The notes under the pieces are model-generated. The model was not told the origin of the DNA and searched no databases. It worked only from the letters and a program-made list of their open reading frames with translations. From contig CAMTDV010000028.1 of assembly GCA_947069175.1 (NCBI GenBank), positions 71,346,157-71,410,156 on the forward strand: a stretch of 64,000 nucleotides of DNA. The letters run 5' to 3'. This document shows positions 1-10,741 of the stretch, piece after piece. Position 1 is the first letter of the stretch; each line of letters begins with the position of its first letter. The position numbers were made by a program, and so were the translations under genes. The stretch is from Scalesia atractyloides. Lineage: Eukaryota; Streptophyta; Magnoliopsida; Asterales; Asteraceae.

Positions 1-700
1 TGGTGGATACGCTGCTGGTACTTCCTATATATAAGTATTCTTGCCAAAGGATCAGAGGCATTATCAGACGGTTATGAGAAGTTCCATGTAGGATTTAGTA
101 TTGTCTTGGTTGAAATTTGTGTTACATTCACTGATTTAACATTCATATCACCTCATCATTGGACTCAGATATTGGTTGTTGTGTTTATTTATGTTCTAGA
201 GTCATACCATAGAACCAATCATAATTTACTGATAAAACCAATGAAAATTTGACAAGAATATGGTGGATACGCCGCTGGTACTTCCTATATATAAGTATTC
301 TTGCTAAAGGATCAGAGGCATTGTCAGGCGGTTATGAGAAGTTCCATGTAGGATTTAGTAATTTCTTGGTTGAAGTTCGTTTTATACTCACTGATCTAGC
401 ATTTATATCATCTCATTATTTAAAGAAATGGGATTATGTCATCAATCAAACATGTATACTATCAGAATTAGGACTCAGACATTGGTTGTGGTGTTTATTT
501 ATGTTCTAGAGTCACATCATAGAACCAATCATAACTTACTGATAAAACCAATGAAAATTTGACAAGAATATGGTGGATACGCCGCTGGTACTTCCAATAT
601 ATAAGTATTCTTGCCAAAGGATCAGAGGCATTGTCAGGCGGTTATGAGAAGTTCCACGTAGGTTGTAGTATTAGAAGTTTTGTTTTAGGATATAACCTTA
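1..700 (+). repeat. Direct repeats of about 260-310 bp in gypsy 3' tail
   Basis: A block beginning TGGTGGATAC starts at 1, 261 and 571. Each copy carries the same run through a TATATAAGTATTCTTGCC segment, a GGATCAGAGGCATT segment and GTTCCA(T/C)GTAGG. The second and third copies are also preceded by a shared segment with ACTGATAAAACCAATG. The spacing differs (260 then 310 bp), so units have gained or lost sequence. The first copy is cut by the window edge. The short frames repeating in these units are not supported as genes. Confidence 0.85.
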
Positions 701-964
701 TCTTCACAAACATATCAAAACTCTTGCGCATGAAATCATACTTAGTGAATCAACTCCGCTTATCAAAAATTTTACCGTAGGCAACAAAAAGCGATTCCTG
801 TAGCAGGGTACTCAACCCTTACAAGGAACGTTACCGCCTCAAACAAAAATTTAAACTCTTACTCTTTTTCTAAGTATGTAACTGTCAAACTAAACATCAT
901 CCTTTTTAGACAAATATGTCACTACTTAAATTTCGGGACGAAATTTCTAAAAAGTAGGGGATAC
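1..964 (+). mobile_element. 3' internal end of a Ty3/gypsy retrotransposon
   Basis: This is the tail of the internal region of an LTR retrotransposon whose coding part lies left of the window. It ends in the short palindromic motif TTTCGGGACGAAATTTC and a purine run at about 950-962 (AAAAGTAGGGGA), which is the expected polypurine tract, three bases before an LTR that starts TGTAACATCC at 965. No recognisable gag or pol domain remains here. Short open frames in this stretch come from the tandem repeat described separately. Assignment to Ty3/gypsy rests on the polypurine tract and LTR terminus and is an inference. Confidence 0.75.
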
Positions 965-1150
965 TGTAACATCCGGCAAAAACCGGATTTACCAAACCCG
1001 TTCCGTTTATTAACCGAACAATCAGTTAAAGATTTCGTGGCGTATTTAATGCCCAAATTAATTTTAAACGATACATAATTAATAAGTATATTGGATTATA
1101 AAAGTTATATTTGAAAAAGTATTAAAATTAATGAAATAAAAATAAAACAA

Positions 1151-1232
1151 TGCTGCCGGGTTTCGAACCCGGGTCAGCTGGGTAAACTTCAGCGCCTTAA
1201 CTTCCAGACTTCCAACCACTCCGCCACTTGTG
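1151..1232 (-). other. tRNA-like module (Ser/Leu-type A and B boxes)
   Basis: Read on the minus strand, this starts with an A-box-like TGGCGGAGTGG and ends with a perfect T-arm, CCGGG-TTCGAAA-CCCGG, with about 50 bases between them, as in long-variable-arm tRNAs. The flanking sequences do not pair into a 7-bp acceptor stem, so I call it a tRNA-derived module and not a working tRNA gene. It lies in the U3 part of the LTR, upstream of the TATA box. Confidence 0.6.
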
Positions 1233-1487
1233 TTCCTTGTTCATTATTAGAAACAATTAATTCAAATACACAAACTCGAATTCAAAACTGACGCGCCCAA
1301 ATCGCAGTCGTCGGAAATTCCTACGATTTCGCCGAGATTGGACGGTTTCTTCTGTTTTAACCGACGCATTGACCTTAACATCGGTTATAACCGATGTCCA
1401 GTCCGCGACATCAGTCATAACCGCCGGAGAAATATTTAACCGACGAATCAAGACGGTAAACGGACCAAATTCGTCGATGTTCTGCCC

Positions 1488-1495
1488 TATAAATA
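1488..1495 (+). promoter_or_regulatory. TATA box of the gypsy LTR
   Basis: TATAAATA sits in the GC-richer central part of the LTR and is followed by a pyrimidine-rich leader, the usual arrangement at the U3/R border. It would drive transcription on the plus strand. Confidence 0.6.
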
Positions 1496-1914
1496 CACCC
1501 TTTAACTTCTGATAAACTTTTCGCTCACAATCACACCCATTCTCGACGAAATATTACTCGCCGGAAAATTTCTGCAACTCGCCGGAAAACCGAACCCCTT
1601 CACTTCTGTGCCTTACTCTAAAAACAGAACACCTAGAGCTCATACCGAAGTCACCCACACTCACCTCAAGCTTCCTGAAGACCTTCTGCCGCAAGATAAA
1701 CGTCGCCGGAATAACCTGCTGTTATCGGAAATTTCGCTGGCGAAACAGAGGATCTCTGTTCAGTATACCTTACACCTAATCTCTCTCGTTTTTATTAATC
1801 TCACATGTAGATAATCACAACTTACTAAAGAAACTGATTATTTTTGTCAAAACAGTCGGACATCGATTCTGGTTGAGTTTAACGAAGAAGAGAAGTTCTG
1901 ATATGATATAAGAT

Positions 1915-2360
1915 TAATTAAAAACAGTTTTATGAACGGGTTAGACACACAGTCCAGTGGTGGACTGTGTGCAAACAATATGCATAACGTCCCGAGTTCG
2001 ATTCTTGACACACGAACTTTCACAGAAATAAAATGGCTTTTTTTTTAGACCGAACCGGGTTAATTTCAGTAAGATGTTAAGTATAATAAAAAAAACAGAT
2101 TATTTACCAAGTTGGACACACAGTCCAGAGGTGGACTGTGTGCCAAACTAACCCACAGGTCCCGGGTTCGAGATCTGTGGCGAGCACCGAGCCGATGCAT
2201 TAAAATCGTTTTTAAAATAAATGATTTTCGGATTAATTCAATTAGTATATAAATATAATTAAAAACAGAAATATTTCGGGTTAGACACGTAGCTCAGTTG
2301 GTAGAGCTGCGTGCACGCGAACGGGAGGTCTCGGGTTCGAGTCCTGCCCGGCGCATACAT
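1915..2360 (+). repeat. Three-unit array of tRNA-like hairpin modules (~170 bp period)
   Basis: Units start near 1915, 2082 and 2254. Each has an AAAAACAG-like lead, a GGTTAGACAC or GTTGGACAC motif, a 10-bp hairpin, and 20-30 bases later a B-box-like GGGTTCGA or GAGTTCGA. The hairpins are CACACAGTCC/GGACTGTGTG in units 1 (1941-2010) and 2 (2112-2180), and CACGTAGCTC/GAGCTGCGTG in unit 3 (2281-2355). Unit 3 also contains a textbook A-box, TAGCTCAGTTGGTAGAGC. Acceptor stems do not pair, so none looks like a functional tRNA. Stem changes between units are compensatory. Confidence 0.75.
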
Positions 2361-2373
2361 TTACACAATAAAA

Positions 2374-2420
2374 CCGGTCAACAGGTCAACGGTCAACAAG
2401 TCAACGGTCAAAAAGTCAAC
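2374..2420 (-). promoter_or_regulatory. Cluster of six TTGAC (W-box-like) cores
   Basis: The plus strand reads as six near-tandem (G/A)GTCAA(C/A) units. On the minus strand these are TTGAC cores, four of them full TTGACC W-boxes, the known binding core of WRKY factors. Whether the cluster works is unknown; it lies downstream of the putative TATA box inside the LTR. Confidence 0.5.
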
Positions 2421-3295
2421 ATTTTTTTTATTATTTTTATTTATTTATTTTATTTAAAAATCAATTAAAAATACTTAAAAATAACATTTTTTAAAGTTAG
2501 AAAATAGCTTTAAACTCACAAAAACATATCCAATAATCCTACTAAAATTGATTAATAAAATCCGCTTATTTACCGAACCATTATGTTATTATCTAGGTTA
2601 GTTTCACTCGTGGTTAAATCAAACTTCGTGCGCATTCAACATCATCAACCGAACGCACCCACTGTGAGTGAATCTTACAACTCCCCTTTTTAATTACACG
2701 TTTTGGGGTGTGTCATGTGCCACTAAAATTAACTCGTTTTTTTAAAACTCGTGCCATACCATATTATGATCTGAACTTAGAATGTAATATTGTTTGTAGT
2801 TTATGTTTTACATATTGTCTAGTTGTATGCAAATCATTCATTAGGCCCATCAGTTCCTCGTGAGAGACGGGTTGAGCAACGCGTGCCTCAAAACAATTTA
2901 TTATTGTATGTGTGTGCATTATCTGATATTAAGTGTTTTATGAATATGTTTACATCTATATTTACTCATATGTGGTTGTGCACTTTATTTTATAATCAAT
3001 TCAATAAACTTGTTCAAATGCTTTTCATATGATTCACTCGCCAACTTTTTGTTGATCCAAAAACCATTTTTACACATGATACAGGTGAACAGGATGAAGC
3101 AAGGAAAACATAGGAAATGCCTTAGAAGAAAACAATGAAGTCTAGAATGATGTTTAGGACATGATGAAATTAAGATTGTATGTTTCCCTTTAAATTGTAA
3201 TAATAAATATGAAACGTTATAATAAATGTCATGAGCTTTGATGATAACCCAATCATGCCCCGATCACCTTTTCCGCTGCGGGTCGGGGTGTGACA

Positions 3296-5370
3296 CCTTT
3301 ATGGTGGTTTTTGCTAGAAAACCTTTATATTTCAATTTTCACCCTCCGGTAAGACATTAGGCCAGAATGACCGTTAACCCAAATTACTAGATGCATTTCA
3401 CCTGGGTTTTTCTATTACTCAATTCTGACACATCACTCTCTAGTCTAGCCATAAGTTCCTACCGAAAGCATAACCTTTTTATACCTACCTGACGCAAGTC
3501 CAAAACCACTGACTCGTTAGCCATACCTTGCGATGGTTATTTCTTTCCAATTTGTGGCAATGCATGCCTATACATTACGCTTACCTGTAAGCATAAAACT
3601 TGACAAACAAAAGACTAAATACCGGGTTCAAATGACGATCACCATTTGACCCGCATGATTAATTTGTCCTTTTAACCATTCTTACATACAAACATATTTG
3701 CATATATATGTATATATATCAAAGTGTGCGTTCGTAATTATCTTCAGTTCGATCATACTTACGAAACGTCATTTCATCAGTTTAGCGTTTTTCTCAAAAA
3801 AAAAACTTTTCCTCACATCCATACTAAATCTATCGTCATCTACTTTATACTTACTTATAAGACTAGTTTGACTCCAACAAGGTCAAATTGTTAACAATTC
3901 TTATGTAGGTGATTTCATTCTTCTTATGTTTAGAATCCATTCACGGATTCAAACCTTTCTTTTTACACTTTTCATTCTTACTTGTTTGAATCCATTTAGT
4001 GGGTTCAAACCTATTATTTATACTTATCATTCATTTCCATTGTTTGACGCGTTCGTAACGTGTCAACTTCCTTATCATACTTTTCCATCTGTTGTGACCC
4101 GTTCATAACGGGTAAATTCTTTAACATACTTAATTACATTTATTACTATATTCACAAGTTATAACAATGAGCATTACTACAAGTGAAACTAGAAATATAA
4201 TAAGTATCATATAGATTCAACATTTATTCTTACTTAGTTGGTCCATTCTTACTTACGGATTTGAACATTTTCATTCTCATTATACATTCTTACTTGTTTG
4301 ATCCTTACTTACTTACGGATTCAAACATTTTCATTCTCATCATACATTCTTACTTGTTTGATCCGTACTCACTTACGGATTCAAACATTTTCATTCTCAT
4401 TATACATTCTTACTTGTTTGATCTGTACTTACTTACGGATTCAAACATTTTCGTTCTCATCATACATTCTTACTTGTTTGATCCGTACTCACTTACGGAT
4501 TCAAACATTTTCATTCCCATTATACATTCTTACTTGTTTGATCCGTACTTACTTACGGATTCAAACATTTTCATTCTCATCATACATTCTTACTTGTTTG
4601 ATCCGTACTCACTTACGGATTCAAACATTTTCATTCTCATAATACATTCTTACTTGTTTGATCTGTACTTACTTACGGATTCATACATTTTCATTCTCAT
4701 CATACATTCTTACTTGTTTGATCCGTACTTACTTACGGGTTCAAACATTTTTATTCTTATAGATTGATTTCTATTTCTTGTGAGTCTAACGACTCTTTTT
4801 ATCCACACGTCAAACTTATTCCCAACTCCAGCGGACATTCATGCATTGATTATCATGCTTTCACGAAAGTCATATGCTTCTTGCGTACTGGCCATGTGCG
4901 CAATCCACATGCTAGTTTCGTGCCCTCATGATAGTCGTCACCTTATGTCCGAAGAAATGGGTTATTAGTTCACGCAACATCTTTTACAAAAACTTTAACA
5001 AGACAATATTATTGTCTTTTGTTTAACATTTACCCTCCCTTAGGAGATTCTTCCTTTTTCCTTCAAAATCGGTACCCATATATACATTAATATTGTGTAC
5101 CTGGGGTCCATCTGTCTAATTACATGCTTGGGCATTCATCCTAGACCGCATTCTCGGATCATTCTCCTCAATCCTTTGAGCTTTGCACATACAATTCAGT
5201 TAGTTTCTCTATATGAATATATATATACATGCTTACATTCATTTACACATTTGGATCTTGATCGAGGCTTGGATTGTACAGGTCCTTTATCACAACAGCA
5301 CACGGGTTTAAGTTCAAGTACTTAACTTCTTGTACTTGATTTCACTCAAACCATGGCTCTGATACCAACT
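3296..5370 (-). mobile_element. 5' internal (leader) region of a minus-strand gypsy element
   Basis: At 5355-5367 the plus strand reads GGCTCTGATACCA, the reverse complement of the initiator-Met tRNA primer-binding site, three bases left of an LTR end at 5371. The element therefore runs leftwards. No gag or pol domain is visible before it is cut at about 3295 by the plus-strand LTR. What remains is untranslated leader dominated by a 60-bp minisatellite. I could not find target duplications that settle which element inserted into which. Confidence 0.68.
3931..4765. repeat. 60-bp minisatellite
   Basis: From about 4200 to 4765 a 60-bp unit containing CACTTACGGATTCAAACATT and CATTCTTACTTGTTTGATC repeats some eight to nine times with few changes. 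More degenerate copies reach back to about 3931. Because 60 is a multiple of three, the array stays open in more than one frame on the plus strand (for example 4261-4767). These frames are a by-product of the period, and the element itself runs on the other strand. Confidence 0.92.
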
Positions 5371-8300
5371 TGAAACACCCAAAATGCATATTGACCCAAA
5401 ACGACGCAGCGGAAATATTGACTCAAAAATTCTTTCCAATTTTTGTCTATATAACCTACTTGAAGGTTCCTTTAGTAAAAATGTTGGACACTTTCCTGAA
5501 ATAATTTACAACATTTATTCTTAATTAACTTCTTAGAGGTAATGCATGGATACAAAACATGAGACTGCTCTTCCCGTACAATCCTTGCTCTTTGACTCGA
5601 TCTTCAACCCTTTACATTCCATAGTTATGTTAACTCGGTGCAACCTGCAATCACCACATAGATTCACATTATCAATATCGGATGACAATATACATAGTAT
5701 TAAACGTTCATAATTAAATGAATCACTCCCTATTCTTTCTATTCATGAAATCCTTTCGATTATCGTTCCATGTATGATCTTGCATTCCAATCGTCAATCT
5801 TCAAAGATCAACATAAATAAACCTGCACCTTCCATTCATTCTCAGAGCAATAATTAGTAACGTTAATTGAAGCCGTGTACATACATACAGGCCCTTATTT
5901 ACCCATAAAATTATACTAACATGTAATTTAGCCACACACACACATACATGCTTACATACTTATTCATATCAGGTAATCACTAAAACAATTCTTAAGTTCA
6001 CATAACTCCCTATTGGTTATTTTCACCGTTCGGGGTTCATTTGGGGTTACGGAACAGATTTTAGGAGATATGGAACTCACAATACGAATAACCAACAAAA
6101 ACAACATATCAAGTTTGTGGGAGGCGTCGACGACGCCCTCCTATAGCGTCGGTGACGCCATCTAGAATATTGCGTCGGAACTAATGTTGCGTAGGCAGTA
6201 GGTTAGTGCGTCGGAGAATGGGGCAGCGTCGGCGACGGCTAGGGTGGCCGTCGGCGACGCCCCCTCTGTGTTACCGACGCTGTTCCTTCTTGTTTAAGCT
6301 TACGTAACCCGTTTCCAATTCCCGTTCCAACCCGGACTGACTCATAATGTCCCGTAACATCCCATAACATTCCGCAAGCTTCCCGTATTCTTTTTAACAC
6401 TTAACCACATGTCCACTTAAACCAAAATTATGCTTTTCTCATTCTTTCTTGATTTTGACCCGTTTGATTAATTCGAGTTAAGTTCGACATAACTAATTAT
6501 TACGGCCAGCTATATATTACTTTCCTTAGTACCATGATTATTTAAATATTCTTGCGTAACTCTCCTACCATAATTATTCAAGACTCACACATTACACATT
6601 TTTTCTATATTTTGACCCGTTCACTTTTATTATGAATTTCGAACGTAAACGACATCCTATGACTCAGCACAACAATGCGCACCTTAATTCTTACTCTTAT
6701 CCGTTATTCCTTACACAATCCCCTGAATTCAACATAACAAAGTTTGTTTACAAAAGAAGAAGTGATCCCAGAAATCACTTACCTTAAGCGTCTGTTTCGT
6801 ACTTGCTTCCTCGCATCCTTTCTGTTAGTCTTCCATGCTTCTATCCACCTTGACATGATCCTATACCTTCATGTCATTATGCTTTTAGTATTATTAACAT
6901 ATACACACATTCTAAATTACATTCATTTCACATTCATATCCTATATCCATTTACTTTTCGGTTAAATCAAGCCACATTCTAAATTACATTCATATTACTT
7001 TCACCTTGTCATTTAAACATATTCTAACATGATTGCTTGCTAGTGAGTTCGAGTATCTCATAACTAACACAATTTCACTTATTGAATTACATCAAGCATA
7101 CATTTAAACACATGGCGGACATACCACGTACTAAGCTCCTAGTACAAGCTTTTAATGCACATATTCAACCAATTTCATATGAAAATCATATATTACATCA
7201 TATCTTACATTCCATTCATGTTCGTCAAGTAGTTACATCCAAATTAACTTACAATCATCTACTAGACATTTTATCGAACACTTGGCGTACGAACCTATCT
7301 AAGGCACAATGTACAAGTAATTTATGCCTACCTTCCTTGTTCACAACATCAAGCATCATGAACATTTTTCTAGTCGTTGATTGCACATCCAATACCATTA
7401 GACCATCCGTAGAACACCATCAACTTAATTTTTGTACAAGAAATTTGTTATAAACTGTTTGTTTTCAAAACTTTAGTTCCCGACCTCTTATCGGAATTTC
7501 CTTTTGGAGGTATTAAATATCCATATGTCAGAAAGCTACAGTCAAAATTTCATCTCAATCCAACGGTCGGATCTTCGGGAAAATCGATTATACTATGTTG
7601 TACTTTAACTAAAACGGGAATACGAACTGCTATGAAAATGGGTTACAAAGTCACACTTAAACAGCTCTATTTCTTATTTCCACCATTCAAAATGATCATC
7701 TATATGTTGTAAACCATGTGTAAAAAAAATCAAGTCGTTTCAACGGTCAGATTTCACGGATCGTTCGGTTCTTTGCAACTGCGTTATTAGATAACATTCT
7801 GGACAGATTTGATTTATACGATTTTAATGACTTTAAGCAAGGATTTAGAGAAATCGGAGCTTACCATTAGATTCATAGCATCGATAATTGGTTCCAAGTT
7901 GTAACCCACAACTCCGACCACCTCCGGCCACCACCGGCCACCGCGAATCGCCGCTAACCGCCACCGCCGGCCACCCCTCTTTCTCTAGTTCTCACACTCT
8001 CTCTTATTTCTCTCTCTAACTTGAGAGAAAAAATCTACCCAAATGAGCCATAAGGAGCTTTATATATATTGAACTTTTGGATATTTACATAATCCTCCCC
8101 TCATGTTTGCTTTTTACAACAGTGCCCCGTCAAGTTATGGCGAGTCACAATATGAGGTAGCCGTATATCACTGAACCGAGCCCGTCATATTTATCGACAT
8201 ATATTACTAAAATACATTATGTTACAATATGCTGATACTCAGCAAATTATTTTTCCCTTATAAATAATTCACAACGAATTATAAAGTAATATTGTATAAC

Positions 8301-8393
8301 TTCATCTAAAATGGTAACCATACTAATGTGCTCTAATATCTCTTTAATTACATAACACGAATTAATTTCATTTACGCATTTTGGGGTGTTACA
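5371..8393 (-). repeat. 5' LTR (3.0 kb) of the minus-strand gypsy element
   Basis: On the minus strand the LTR starts TGTAACACCCCAAAATGC (right end, 8393) and ends GGGTGTTTCA (5371), followed by a 3-base spacer and the primer-binding site. A TATA box on the minus strand at about 8061-8071 is followed by a leader rich in CT and CCGGCCACC motifs (7920-8040), marking the U3/R border. A CpG-dense block with GTCGGCGACG motifs lies at 6120-6290. No open frame in it looks like a protein gene. Confidence 0.8.
8061..8071 (-). promoter_or_regulatory. TATA box of the minus-strand LTR
   Basis: The minus strand reads AATATATATAAAGC here, followed within 40 bases by a pyrimidine- and GA-rich leader. This is the likely LTR promoter, pointing left. 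Confidence 0.55.
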
Positions 8394-9657
8394 CATTTCT
8401 TCAAATTGTAGCCTCAATTGAACAATGTTTGAAGTTGCATACGATGCTTTTTTACACGTTTTTTGCTTTTGGTAAGATTCGTTTTTTAGCTTTTTTTTGT
8501 CCATAAGATAGTTCTGGAAGCTATTTTGAAGACATTACCTTGTTTTTGATATAACTTGCATCGTAATTTTGTTAATGTTATTTATTTTATTTTGTGGACG
8601 AAACAGTTTTACATAACTTAGCATTCCATATTCACCGATTGTGTTGATATCTGTCTCAACAGAATGTGTTTTTTTTGCTTGTCATGTATTCACAGCTATT
8701 AGTAGTTTAGATGATGTTTGTGATGCTAAAACCAGGTTAAGAAGTTTATAAAAGACGGCTAGATTAGTTTAATAGAAACTAAGGTTGGTGGTTGTGTTGA
8801 AGCAACTCCGGTAGAGGCATAGCTTGAGCTTATTGATGCATTACTAGATGGTTGTAGAGATGTGGTTAATGGAAGAAGTTTGTATACCAAGGTTGTCAAT
8901 GAATTAAAATTTTTAGATGGCTTTGATTAATATAAATTAATTTTTGCTGCCTACGAAGTTCGTGGGTGATAACCTAGTTATTTAACAAAATAAAAAACTA
9001 TAATAATACCGTACTCAAATTATGTGACATGCTAATTATTTAAAAAAATGTATTAACGTATGAAAGAGTTATGGCGGTTTGAACCAACTAGGGATAGTTG
9101 GTTTAAAAGTCAACACTACTGACTCTTTCGTTTTTGCCATTTTGCCATTTGTTTGTATTACTTGATTGTATATTTTGAGACCATTTAATCTCAATTATTG
9201 CATTGCTAGATCAATTTCCGTGTTCCTTCATATCCTTCACACACTTTTTCCGCTTTGTATTTGATCTGACCGGTATCTATACTATATATAATACATAAGA
9301 CAATGACATTTAAGATACCCAAGAACTATTTTTTGCTTAAAAACATAAGGTGCAACGTAAAATGAGGGTAACTTGGTCTTTTAAATACTAATTACATTTT
9401 AATCCCTTCATCTTAATGACACTTTAATAGCTAATCTTTGACAAAATTAAAGATAATTGGTTAGTAGTTACACTTTATCCCCTTATAAAAAAAACTAACT
9501 ATCCCCACGATTTGAAACGGTTATAACATTTGTGTACGTTAATATTTAAAAGAAATACACGTAAAAACAAGTATGAAGATTCTCTCTTTAATTTGAGTAT
9601 ATAATTGTTATAGTTTTTTTTATTAAAAAATTGATATGTGACGTGATTAACAGTGTC
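8394..9657. other. Spacer between gypsy LTR and SOG1, possible gene relic
   Basis: No intact gene is visible. A stretch near 8700-8930 on the plus strand reads like a decayed coding segment, for example ELIDALLDGCRDVVNGRSLY with stops on either side, but I do not recognise the family. The rest is AT-rich without clear structure. Confidence 0.35.
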
Positions 9658-10125
9658 TAAGGGTGAACAATAACTAAATTTTTAACCGAAACTGAACCGA
9701 AAATAGACGAAACCAAACCCAAATCAACCAATAATTGAATTAACTGAAAACCGATTAACCGAAACCTAAATTAACCAAAATCGATTATCGATTTTTTTAC
9801 CATCGTTTAACCAAAATTAACCAAACCATTAATATTTTCATATATTTCTAGTTTTTATACATTCAGTTCATATATTTTTTATTTTTATCTGCGTTTCATG
9901 TATTTATACATCCATTTCATGTATTATATCTGATTTCATGTATTTCTAAGTAAAAAGTTTCAGCCCAGATAGATTTTAACTATTAACCGAAATTAAACAA
10001 ATCAAACAAAAAAACCCATTAATCTAACCAATAAAACAAATTGATTGGTTAATAGAATAAACTAATCGATAACTTAAGTTTCGGTTAAAGATTATAACCA
10101 AACCAACCAAATAATAAACACCCTA
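9658..10125. mobile_element. hAT-type MITE, 468 bp
   Basis: The element begins TAAGGGTG and ends CACCCTA. It is flanked by an 8-bp target duplication with one mismatch (acagtgtc left, tcagtgtc right). The interior is rich in AACCGAAAC motifs and has no transposase. The 8-bp duplication and short TAGGGTG-like termini fit the hAT superfamily. Related elements occur at 23341 and 43424. Confidence 0.72.
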
Positions 10126-10282
10126 TCAGTGTCTGTGTTTCCCGCAACCGCAAACACCCTTCAAATTTTTTATCCTTACAATTTATCGGTAGATTTATAC
10201 GCGGTGAATATCTAACACGACAAACTTTACACTTTTCAAACTTTCAAATTTGAAGTCCATTCAACCGCGTTACAGTTAATTA

Positions 10283-10539
10283 CTCCCTCCGTCACATTAA
10301 AAGTGTCTTATTTTGAATTTTCAAAGTCTTTATTTTTAAACTTTGACCTTAATTAATTTTGTTTGCGTTAGATAATACTTGATGAAAGTTATATGATTTG
10401 AGTGTGTTTTACAAGTGTTTTTATCGGATTAATTTTCATCAAGTTTTGTATAACATAAAAAATATGTAATTAAAGTCAAAGTTTATAAATAAAGACTTTG
10501 AAATTTCAAAATAGGACACTTTTTAATGAGACGGGGGAG
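10283..10539. mobile_element. Stowaway-type MITE, 257 bp, upstream of SOG1
   Basis: Termini CTCCCTCCGTCACATTAAAA and TTTTTAATGAGACGGGGGAG are inverted copies, and the pairing extends inward through the AGTGTC(T/C) and CAAAGTCTTTATTT segments. The element is bounded by TA on both sides. TA duplication and CTCCCTCCGT ends are the hallmarks of Stowaway (Tc1/mariner) MITEs. It lies about 200 bp upstream of the SOG1 start codon, inside the likely promoter. Confidence 0.88.
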
Positions 10540-10741
10540 TAAATGATTTATGCTTTTTGAATAAAAAGTGACCTCGATAATCAAAGCAGATAATTGTATA
10601 AACTGTACAGTTCATACTTATAATTGTATGCATTCTTTTCGAGTCTACCCTCAGTCAAACCATAAGAAACATTCTGCAGAGAGTGCTGCTGAAGATCGAC
10701 GGTGCCCTACCTTCATTCTCTGATCCGAATCACTCATCGCC

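Larger units (their letters stand above)
965..3295 (+). repeat. 3' LTR of the plus-strand gypsy element
   Basis: The LTR begins TGTAACATCC directly after the polypurine tract and ends GGGGTGTGACA, giving the short inverted TGT-ACA termini of LTRs. A TATA box (TATAAATA) at 1488-1495 followed by a C-rich leader is the likely U3/R promoter. Downstream it carries three tRNA-like hairpin units (1941-2355) and a GGTCAAC cluster (2374-2420). A further tRNA-like block lies upstream on the opposite strand (1151-1232). The partner LTR is outside the window, so the left boundary is set by the polypurine tract and the right boundary by the terminal motif only. Confidence 0.72.

Noticed and set aside
1915..2360. 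Possible functional tRNA genes
   Set aside because: A- and B-box motifs are present, but no unit forms a 7-bp acceptor stem or a proper anticodon arm, so only tRNA-like modules are reported.
4261..4767. 168-residue open frame, repeated NIFILIIHSYLFDPY unit
   Set aside because: It is the translation of a 60-bp minisatellite in the leader of an element that runs on the opposite strand. A second frame is open too, and no domain is present.
8700..8930. Possible protein-coding exon
   Set aside because: A short run looks protein-like, but stops interrupt it, no splice-consistent partner exon was found and the family is unknown. It is mentioned only as a possible relic.
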